Part shown: in pieces, positions 57,795 through 64,000 of the stretch
Position numbering within the stretch: the stretch's first letter is position 1
How the letters are laid out: every line of letters begins with the position of its first letter
Assembly (NCBI RefSeq): GCF_900102875.1
Contig: NZ_FNGH01000004.1
Location: 124,001-188,000 of the forward strand
DNA from: Franzmannia pantelleriensis
Lineage (GTDB): Bacteria; Pseudomonadota; Gammaproteobacteria; Pseudomonadales; Halomonadaceae
Length of the DNA: 64,000 nucleotides
Direction: 5' to 3'
The notes under the pieces: generated by a model
Told to the model about the DNA's origin: nothing
The model's input: the letters and a program-made list of their open reading frames with translations, nothing else
Database searches by the model: none
Program-made: the position numbers and the translations under genes

Positions 57795-59057
57795 CTAGCG
57801 AGCCCGCACCGCCGGCAGCTCATCCCAGCGCGTAGTGTAGCGCGATGAGCGTCGGCGGCTGTGCATCTGCCAGTCGGCATCGGGCGCCTGAATGCCCAGC
57901 GTCAGCGCCGCACGTCCGAAACGGGCGCGGATGCTGTCCCAGGCGCCCATCAACTGCACCTGAGTGGGGGATTCAGCGGGGGCCAACAGCGAGGCCTGCT
58001 GGTGCTGGCGCGGGCTCAGGTCGGTGAGCATCACCCCTAGCTTGTGATAAGCCAGCCCCGCTTCCCAAAGCTCGTCGAGCAGCTGCTGGGCCAACTGGTT
58101 GAGGTATAGAGTGTCGGCGCTGGGGGCCGGCAGCGGCGCCCACAGGCTGGCGCGGTGCTGCACCACGTTCTGAAACGGATTGGTGCGCAGGAATACGCCG
58201 ATGGCGCCGGCCTGGAGGTCGTCGCGACGCAGCTTCTCGCCGGCTCGCTGGCAGTGGTAGCGCAGTGCGGCGGCCAGCGACGCGCGCTGGCGCAGTGCCT
58301 GGCGGAACGAGCGTGAGCATAGAATGCTGCGCCGCGGCGTGGCCAGGTCGGTGCCCGCCAGACAGGGCTGCCCGGCGAGTTCCAGGGCCGTGCGCGCCAC
58401 GACCACGCCGAAGCGGCGCTGCAGCCAGTTGATGGGGGCCGAGCGTAGCGCACCGGCGGTATCGATGCCGTGGTCGAGCAGCCGACACTGCAGGCGTTCG
58501 CCGATGCCCCACACCGCACTCAGCGGCAGCGCGGCAAGGGTGGCATGCAGATCACGGTCGTTGCCATGCGCCCAGACGCATACCTGAGGCCGGCCAGCCT
58601 GGCGCTTGGCGCGGTGGTTGGCGAGCTTGGCCAGGGTACGCGTCGGGGCGATACCCACCGAGACCGGCAGGCCGACCTCCCGTGCTACTGCCTCGCACAG
58701 CCCTGCGCCGAGCGAGCCGAGGTCGCCGGGCAGACCGCGCAGGTCGAGGAAACACTCGTCGATGGAGTAAGGCTCCAGCGCCGGTACCCGCGCCGCCAGC
58801 ACCTGCTGGATACGCGCCGAGAGGTCGCCGTAGAGGGTGTAGTTGGACGAGCACAGGGTAGTACGGCGGCGCAGCGCTGGGGCGATCTTGTGGGTCGGAA
58901 TGCCCATCGGGATGCCAAGTGCCTTGAACTCCTCGGATCGTGCGATCACGCAGCCGTCGTTGTTCGACAGTACGCCCACCGCCCGGCCCTCCAGGTGTGG
59001 CGCGAACAGCCGTTCGCAGCTGACGTAGAAATTGTTGGCATCGACCAGTGCGTACAC
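57795..59057 (-). CDS. umuC: DNA polymerase V catalytic subunit UmuC
   Basis: A 420-residue Y-family translesion polymerase (E. coli UmuC is 422). The N-terminal catalytic Asp is in VYALVDANNFYVSCERLF and the acidic pair is in YSIDECFLDLRG. Helix-hairpin-helix and little-finger regions follow. A GTG start at 59057 is chosen for the conserved N-terminus and a GGGAG site six bases upstream; a longer frame runs into umuD. It lies 14 bp after umuD in one SOS operon. Confidence 0.94.
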   Translation of the reverse strand: MYALVDANNFYVSCERLFAPHLEGRAVGVLSNNDGCVIARSEEFKALGIPMGIPTHKIAPALRRRTTLCSSNYTLYGDLSARIQQVLAARVPALEPYSIDECFLDLRGLPGDLGSLGAGLCEAVAREVGLPVSVGIAPTRTLAKLANHRAKRQAGRPQVCVWAHGNDRDLHATLAALPLSAVWGIGERLQCRLLDHGIDTAGALRSAPINWLQRRFGVVVARTALELAGQPCLAGTDLATPRRSILCSRSFRQALRQRASLAAALRYHCQRAGEKLRRDDLQAGAIGVFLRTNPFQNVVQHRASLWAPLPAPSADTLYLNQLAQQLLDELWEAGLAYHKLGVMLTDLSPRQHQQASLLAPAESPTQVQLMGAWDSIRARFGRAALTLGIQAPDADWQMHSRRRSSRYTTRWDELPAVRAR

Positions 59058-59071
59058 GGCGTGCTCCCGGG

Positions 59072-59515
59072 TCAGGCATTCAACGGCGGTGCCTGACGGC
59101 AGCCGTGTATCACGTAGTGCACCACGCCCCACAGACGGCAGTCGCTTTCGCCGTCGAGGGGCAGGCGCGCCCGGTGGGGGGTGGGTGGGCATAGCCAGCG
59201 GCGCTGGTGCCGGCCGTCGAGCCGGCGTAGGCAGAGTTCGCCATCGATGACGGCCACCACCCAGTCGCCGCGCTGCGGCGCCAGCGCACGGTCGACCACC
59301 AGCAGGTCGCCGTGCTGGAAGCCGGCGTCAGCCTGGGCATCGCCGTCTACACGCATGAAGAAGGTCGACGCTGGTCGCGGCACCAGCTGGCGGTGCAGGT
59401 CCAGCGGCGTGTCCAGATAGTCGTCGGCGGGGGAGGGGAAGCCGCTTGCCCCGCGGCGCTGCAGGGTAGGATGCGACTTGCGTGCGGCGCACTGCGGAAC
59501 GTGGGTCAAACGCAT
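59072..59515 (-). CDS. umuD: UmuD-like subunit lacking the autocleavage dyad
   Basis: A 147-residue LexA/UmuD-family protein. The cleavage region is intact (ASGFPSPADDY; cut expected between residues 24 and 25). The catalytic Ser60 of E. coli (SGDSM) is Ala60 here (DGDAQ), and the catalytic Lys97 (TVKKL) is Arg97 (CLRRL). It should not cleave itself. The start at 59515 follows GGAG by six bases; the ATG at 59539 touches the SOS box and is too close to it to be the real start. Confidence 0.9.
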   Translation of the reverse strand: MRLTHVPQCAARKSHPTLQRRGASGFPSPADDYLDTPLDLHRQLVPRPASTFFMRVDGDAQADAGFQHGDLLVVDRALAPQRGDWVVAVIDGELCLRRLDGRHQRRWLCPPTPHRARLPLDGESDCRLWGVVHYVIHGCRQAPPLNA

Positions 59516-59538
59516 GCGTGGCTCCGGGTGAAAAGACA

Positions 59539-59558
59539 TGCTGTAAAAATAACCAGTA
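59539..59558 (-). promoter_or_regulatory. LexA (SOS) box of umuDC
   Basis: On the minus strand the site reads TACTG, then N10 with an AT-rich core, then CAG followed by CA: CTG-N10-CAG (core 59541-59556) matching the gammaproteobacterial LexA consensus. It lies 24 bp before the chosen umuD start. It shows the operon is under SOS control. Confidence 0.85.
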
Positions 59559-59649
59559 TTTGTGTCTTGGGCAAGGGCCGTCGCGATGGTCGAGTCGCGG
59601 CCGGCGGCAGGGTAGAATGCTCGGCATCGATCACACCGCGCGGGGCGCT

Positions 59650-60543
59650 ATGGACCGGCTACAGGCAATGCAGATCTTTCGTGCCGTCGTCGAAGCGGGC
59701 AGCTTCGCCGGTGGGGCGCGCAAGCTGGGGCTGTCCAACGCCATGGTCAGCAAGCAGATCTCGCGCCTGGAAGCGCTGCTCGGAGTGCGGTTGCTGATGC
59801 GTACTACCCGACGCTTGCAGCTGACCACCGAGGGCGAGCGCTATCTGCAGGGGGCCGCACGACTGCTGGATGAGCTGGGTGAGCTGGAGGCGGCGCTGGG
59901 CGAGCAGCGCGGCGAGGTGCGCGGGCGACTGCGACTATCAGCGCCGCTGGATTTCGGCGTACGTGAGCTGATGCCGGCGCTGCAGGCCTTCGAGCAGGCC
60001 CACCCTGGGATAGAGCTCGAGGTGGTGCTGGAGGATCGTCGTGTCGACCCACTGGCCGAGGATTTTGACCTGACGGTGCGTATTGGCGCGCTCGAGGATT
60101 CCAGTCTGATCGCCCGGCCGCTGATGGAGATGCCGATCCATCTTTACGGGGCGCCGAGCTACTTCGAACGCCATGGCGTGCCGCAGCATCCCCGCGACCT
60201 TGCTAGCCATCGCTGCCTGCATTACAGCCTGCAGCGTGGTGGCCCGGGTTGGACCTTCTGGGTGGACGGCCACCCGGAGCGGGTGCGCTACCGGCCGGTG
60301 CTGACCTGCAACAACGGCCGCGCCCTGGTCGAAGCCGCAGCCCGTGGCATGGGCCTGGCCATGAAGCCGGCCTTTCTGGGGGAGCCGGAGGTGCGCCGCG
60401 GGCGTCTGGTGCGGGTGCTCGACGCCTTCGCCCCTCCGCCCCTGGAGGTGTACCTGCTGTACGCCGAGCGTGAGCTGATGCCGGCGCGGCTACGGGTGTT
60501 GATCGACGCCCTGCTGGCGCATTTTCAAGGGCGGCAGGCATGA
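59650..60543 (+). CDS. LysR family transcriptional regulator (CrgA-like group)
   Basis: A 297-residue LysR regulator. The N-terminal helix-turn-helix (MDRLQAMQIFRAVVEAGSFA through NAMVSKQISRLEALLG) and a substrate domain starting RGRLRLSAPLDFGVREL place it in the large CrgA/AaeR-like subgroup. Start at 59650 by alignment with relatives; no strong ribosome site is seen. Its stop overlaps the murI start (ATGA), an unusual pairing. The target genes are unknown. Confidence 0.9.
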   Translation: MDRLQAMQIFRAVVEAGSFAGGARKLGLSNAMVSKQISRLEALLGVRLLMRTTRRLQLTTEGERYLQGAARLLDELGELEAALGEQRGEVRGRLRLSAPLDFGVRELMPALQAFEQAHPGIELEVVLEDRRVDPLAEDFDLTVRIGALEDSSLIARPLMEMPIHLYGAPSYFERHGVPQHPRDLASHRCLHYSLQRGGPGWTFWVDGHPERVRYRPVLTCNNGRALVEAAARGMGLAMKPAFLGEPEVRRGRLVRVLDAFAPPPLEVYLLYAERELMPARLRVLIDALLAHFQGRQA

Positions 60544-61355
60544 GCGGGCCGATACTGGTATTCGATTCCGGGGTTGGCGGATTGTCGGTGGCGGCGGCGA
60601 TACGGCAGCGCCTGCCCCAGGCCTCGCTGGCCTATGTCTGCGATAACGCCATGCTGCCCTACGGGACCAAGCGGGATGCCTGGCTGGTGGCGCGTTGCGT
60701 GACGGTGTGTGAAGCCGCGGTAGCGGCCAGCGGCGCCTGTGCGCTGGTGGTGGCCTGCAATACCGCCAGCACCCTGGCACTCGAAGCGCTACGTGCCCGG
60801 CTGCAGATCCCGGTCGTGGGCACGGTGCCGGCGATCAAGCCCGCTGCGGCGTTGTCGCGCAGCGGCCACCTGGCGCTGCTGGCCACCTCGGCCACGGTCA
60901 ACCGGCCTTATACGCGGCGTTTGATCGAGACCTTTGCCGGCCACTGCCAGGTACAGCGCCTGGCTGCCGATCCGCTGGTGGCCCAGGCCGAGCACTGGCT
61001 GGCGGGGGCGGCGCTCGACCCGAGCATCATCGACGCGTGCCTGGCACCGCTGTGGCAGGATCCCGAGCTCGACACCGTGGTGCTTGGCTGCACCCACTTT
61101 CCGCTGCTGGGCGAGGCACTAGCCGCCGCGGCACCCCGCCCGGTGACCTGGGTCGACTCCGGCGACGCCATTGCCCGCCGGGTCGCCCAGGTGGTGTCGC
61201 CGTTACCGGCGATGGCGGGACCGCAGACGGCCTGGCTGACTCGTGCGGCCCCGCTGCTGGCGCCGGCACTGGCGCGCTTTGGCTTTGCCCATGCGCGTTA
61301 CCTGGCGCTGGATGATTCCGCCGATATTGCCTCGCTCACCTCACCGGCGCCGTGA
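60540..61355 (+). CDS. murI: Glutamate racemase
   Basis: A 271-residue cofactor-independent racemase that makes D-glutamate for peptidoglycan. The two catalytic cysteines are Cys73 in VVACNTAST and Cys184 in VLGCTHFPLL, and the N-terminal VFDSGVGGLSV is diagnostic. It overlaps the LysR gene by four bases, and trmA follows 40 bp later, so the three may form one transcript. Confidence 0.96.
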   Translation: MSGPILVFDSGVGGLSVAAAIRQRLPQASLAYVCDNAMLPYGTKRDAWLVARCVTVCEAAVAASGACALVVACNTASTLALEALRARLQIPVVGTVPAIKPAAALSRSGHLALLATSATVNRPYTRRLIETFAGHCQVQRLAADPLVAQAEHWLAGAALDPSIIDACLAPLWQDPELDTVVLGCTHFPLLGEALAAAAPRPVTWVDSGDAIARRVAQVVSPLPAMAGPQTAWLTRAAPLLAPALARFGFAHARYLALDDSADIASLTSPAP

Positions 61356-61395
61356 GGCGCCGCGGACTACTTTTTCCTATCGTCAAGGAGGCCCC

Positions 61396-62499
61396 GTGGC
61401 CGTACCCGTCGTCGACCCCCCGCGCTATGCCGAGCAGCTCGAGGCCAAGCGTCAGCGTATCTGCGCCCAGTTCGCACGCTTCGAGCCACCAACGCTGGAG
61501 GTGTTTGCCTCGCCGCCGAGCCACTACCGCATGCGCTGCGAATTTCGCCTGTGGCACGAGGGCGACGACCTGTTCTATGCGATGTTCGAGGTCGACCCCG
61601 ACGATCCCAAGCAGAAAACGGTGGTTCGCCTCGACCAGTATCCGGTGGCCAGCCAGCGCATCAATGCGCTGATGCCAGCGCTGATCGAGGCGCTGCGCGA
61701 CAACACCCTGCTGCGACGAAAGCTGTTTCAGGTCGAGTTCCTGACCACCCTGAGCGGCGAAGCGCTGGTCACGCTGATCTATCACAAGCCGTTGGACGAG
61801 GCCTGGGAGCTTGAAGCGCGGGCGCTGCAGGATGCCCTGGGTATTGCCATCATCGGCCGTTCGCGCAAGCAGCGGCGGGTACTCGAGCGCGATCATGTCT
61901 GGGAGCGGCTCGACGTCGAGGGGCGTACGTTTGCCTACCAACAGGTCGAGAATAGCTTTACCCAGCCCAATGCCGAGATCTGTCGCGCCATGCTCGGCTG
62001 GGCGCGGGACGTGACGCGTGGCAGTCAGGAAGCCGACCTGGTCGAACTCTACTGCGGCAACGGCAATTTCACTGTGGCACTGGCCGAGAACTTTCGTCGC
62101 GTGCTGGCCACCGAGATCTCGCGCACCTCGGTGGCCAGTGCCAGAGAGAACCTGACAGCCAACGGTATCGACAACGTTCAGGTGGGGCGCATGTCCGCCG
62201 AGGAGTTTGCTGCCGCACTCAAGGGCGAGAAAGGTGGCCGCCGAGTGGCCGAGATGGCGCTTGACGACTACGATTTTTCTACTGTGCTGGTAGATCCGCC
62301 CCGGGCCGGGCTGGATGACGCCAGCTGTGCGCAACTCAGCGGCTATTCGCGCATCGTCTATATTTCATGTAACCCTGATACATTGGCGGCCAATCTCGAG
62401 CGACTCTGCAAAAGCCATCGCGTCACGCGCTTTGCGCTGTTCGATCAGTTTCCCTGGACCCATCACTGCGAGTGCGGGGTGCTGTTAGAGAGACGCTAG
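61396..62499 (+). CDS. trmA: tRNA (uracil-5-)-methyltransferase
   Basis: A 367-residue SAM enzyme making m5U54 (ribothymidine) in the T-loop of tRNA (E. coli TrmA 366). The SAM motif ELYCGNGNFTVALA, the DPPRAGLDD loop and the nucleophile Cys in YISCNPDTL are all present, as is the C-terminal WTHHCECGVLLERR. There is no FeS-binding N-terminal cysteine set, which separates it from RlmD. A GTG start at 61396 follows AAGGAGG. Confidence 0.95.
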   Translation: MAVPVVDPPRYAEQLEAKRQRICAQFARFEPPTLEVFASPPSHYRMRCEFRLWHEGDDLFYAMFEVDPDDPKQKTVVRLDQYPVASQRINALMPALIEALRDNTLLRRKLFQVEFLTTLSGEALVTLIYHKPLDEAWELEARALQDALGIAIIGRSRKQRRVLERDHVWERLDVEGRTFAYQQVENSFTQPNAEICRAMLGWARDVTRGSQEADLVELYCGNGNFTVALAENFRRVLATEISRTSVASARENLTANGIDNVQVGRMSAEEFAAALKGEKGGRRVAEMALDDYDFSTVLVDPPRAGLDDASCAQLSGYSRIVYISCNPDTLAANLERLCKSHRVTRFALFDQFPWTHHCECGVLLERR

Positions 62500-62664
62500 G
62501 GAAGTCAAGCATTGATGCACAACCGACATACTGCATGACAAGGATGGCAAGTCGGTGGGGCGTGAGCCGCGTCGAGAGTAGAGTGGCGCCACGCGCGACC
62601 ATGTGGGTCGTGCACTGGACGATTTTGCCGGTCGCGCTGCGGCCGGCTCAGGCCGAGGTGATGG

Positions 62665-64000
62665 ATGCAACACGTTGCGATCGATGGCAAGCAGGAGTTC
62701 CTGGCTCAGCTTCAGGAGCAGTTGGTCAAGCGGCTGCCGGACGACAAGGTCAAGGCGATCACCGCCTTCGCCGATGCGTTCTACGCCAGCGCTTCGCTCG
62801 AGGATATGGCCGGGCGGCGCCCCGAGGATGTCTATGGTGCGACGCTGTCGACCTGGCACTTCATTCAGAGTCACGACCTGAGCAAGCCCAAGGTGCGGGT
62901 CTATAACCCCGACTTTGCCGAACATGGCTGGCAGTCGACTCACACCCAGGTCGAGGTGCTGCATGCCGACATGCCGTTCCTGGTTGACTCGGTGCGCATC
63001 GAGCTCAATCGCCGTGGCATTACCGTGCACGCCATTCACAACGCAGTGCTGGCCATGCAGCGCGATGCACAGCATCGCTTGACCAAGGTTACCCGGCCCA
63101 AGGACAAGGACGCTCCTGCTGAGCGTGAGTCGCTGATGGTGATCGAAGTCGATCGCCACTCGGACCCCAAGCTGCTCGCGGAGATCGAAGCCAGCCTGCA
63201 TGAGGTGCTGCTCGATGTGCGCACTGCGGTGGCCGATTTTGCCCCGATGCGCGAGCAGGTGACGGCCGCCCTCAAGGAGCTCAAGGCCAAGCGTCCCAAG
63301 CAGGTCGACGCCGACGACCACAAGGAGGCGATGGCCTTCCTCGAGTGGTTGCTCGACAACAACTTCACCTTCCTCGGCTACGACGAGTACGAGGTGGTGG
63401 ACGTCGACGGCCACGATGAGCTCCAACTGGTCGAGGGCAGCGAGCTTGGGGTGTTCCGTCTCGACCAGCCGCGCTACCGCGAGCGTATCCGCAATGACCA
63501 GGGCGTCGACGGCGACCACTACGTGCTGATTCCCGAGCTGCTGTCGTTCGCTAAGAGCGCCCATCACGCCCGCGTACATCGCCCGGCCTATCCGGACTAC
63601 ATCTCCATCGACCGCTATGACGCCAAGGGCAAGGTGATCGGCGAGCGGCGCTTCCTGGGGCTGTATGCCGCCACGATCTACAACGAGTCACCGCACAACG
63701 TGCCGGTGCTGCGCAAGAAGCTCAAGGCGGTGATGGAGTCCACGGGCGTCAATCCCGAAGGACACGATGGCAAGCAGCTGATGCAGATCCTCGAGGTCTA
63801 CCCGCGCGACGATCTGTTCCAGATCACCAGCGAGGAGCTGACTCGTACGGCGCTGGGTATTCTCAATATTCGCGAGCGTCGTCGGGTACGGCTGTTCGTG
63901 CGTGAAGACCGGTTCGGCAAGTTCTACTCCTGCCTGGTGTTCGTGCCACGGGACGTGTTTTCCACCGACCTGCGCGTACGCATCCAGAATCTGCTTTGCG
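62665..64000 (+). CDS. gdhB: NAD-specific glutamate dehydrogenase, 5' part
   Basis: The frame starting at ATG 62665 (after GAGGTG) stays open for 445 codons and runs off the right edge. The N-terminus MQHVAIDGKQEFLAQLQEQL and the segments DMPFLVDSVRIELNRRGITVH, EWLLDNNFTFLGYDEYE and RKKLKAVMESTG match the large (about 1600-residue) bacterial NAD-glutamate dehydrogenase. It oxidises glutamate to 2-oxoglutarate and ammonia. Only the regulatory N-terminal third is seen; the catalytic domain lies beyond the window. A second ATG at 62661 is out of frame. Confidence 0.93.
   Translation, partial: MQHVAIDGKQEFLAQLQEQLVKRLPDDKVKAITAFADAFYASASLEDMAGRRPEDVYGATLSTWHFIQSHDLSKPKVRVYNPDFAEHGWQSTHTQVEVLHADMPFLVDSVRIELNRRGITVHAIHNAVLAMQRDAQHRLTKVTRPKDKDAPAERESLMVIEVDRHSDPKLLAEIEASLHEVLLDVRTAVADFAPMREQVTAALKELKAKRPKQVDADDHKEAMAFLEWLLDNNFTFLGYDEYEVVDVDGHDELQLVEGSELGVFRLDQPRYRERIRNDQGVDGDHYVLIPELLSFAKSAHHARVHRPAYPDYISIDRYDAKGKVIGERRFLGLYAATIYNESPHNVPVLRKKLKAVMESTGVNPEGHDGKQLMQILEVYPRDDLFQITSEELTRTALGILNIRERRRVRLFVREDRFGKFYSCLVFVPRDVFSTDLRVRIQNLLC

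Noticed and set aside
62485-63579. A 364-codon open frame antisense to the start of the NAD-glutamate dehydrogenase
   Set aside because: The sense frame is a clear glutamate dehydrogenase and continues past the edge; the antisense frame shows no family features.

Overview
This is a high-GC (roughly 65%) chromosomal segment of a gammaproteobacterium, most likely Halomonas or a close relative in the Halomonadaceae. That is an inference from gene content (gabDT, monomeric isocitrate dehydrogenase, long-form isocitrate lyase, large NAD-type glutamate dehydrogenase, azurin), codon use and gene order; no rRNA or tRNA gene is present to confirm it. About 62 protein genes are packed tightly. No CRISPR array or insertion sequence was seen.

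Left third (1-24.4 kb): an SSS-family sodium:solute symporter, small membrane proteins, a DUF924 protein, an amidase, the gabD-gabT operon for GABA breakdown, a large DUF1266-type protein, an NlpC/P60 lipoprotein, a divergent LysR/MFS pair, azurin, periplasmic MsrA, a fused membrane/flavoprotein followed by a CDP-alcohol phosphatidyltransferase, and a five-gene nickel ABC importer (nikABCDE-like) divergent from nikR. A perfect GTATGA-N16-TCATAC NikR operator lies between nikA and nikR. slyD, another nickel-handling gene in E. coli, follows nikR.

Middle (24.4-49.6 kb): housekeeping genes in an order that closely follows E. coli. These are aceA, roxA, purB-hflD-mnmA, nudJ-rluE, isocitrate dehydrogenase, clpS-clpA, infA, bpt-aat, ftsK and lolA. 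Two things interrupt the expected order. A TetR-RND efflux module with two matching operators sits between mnmA and nudJ. The isocitrate dehydrogenase is the monomeric type, unrelated in fold size to E. coli Icd, yet it occupies the icd position. clpS, clpA, aat and bpt together form a complete bacterial N-degron pathway. A 122-bp tandem repeat lies between purB and roxA.

Right third (49.6-64 kb): an orphan type VI secretion cassette (vgrG, DUF4123 adaptor, two tandem DUF3304-like immunity genes, and a DUF2235/Tle1-like lipase-fold effector) sits between lolA and rarA. The effector's nucleophile elbow reads GFDFG instead of the usual GFSRG, and an AT-richer patch crosses the immunity/effector junction. 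Then come rarA, a hemerythrin-like protein lacking most metal ligands, an SOS-controlled umuDC operon whose UmuD lacks both catalytic residues (Ala60 and Arg97 in place of Ser and Lys), a LysR-murI pair, trmA, and the 5' part of an NAD-glutamate dehydrogenase running off the right edge.
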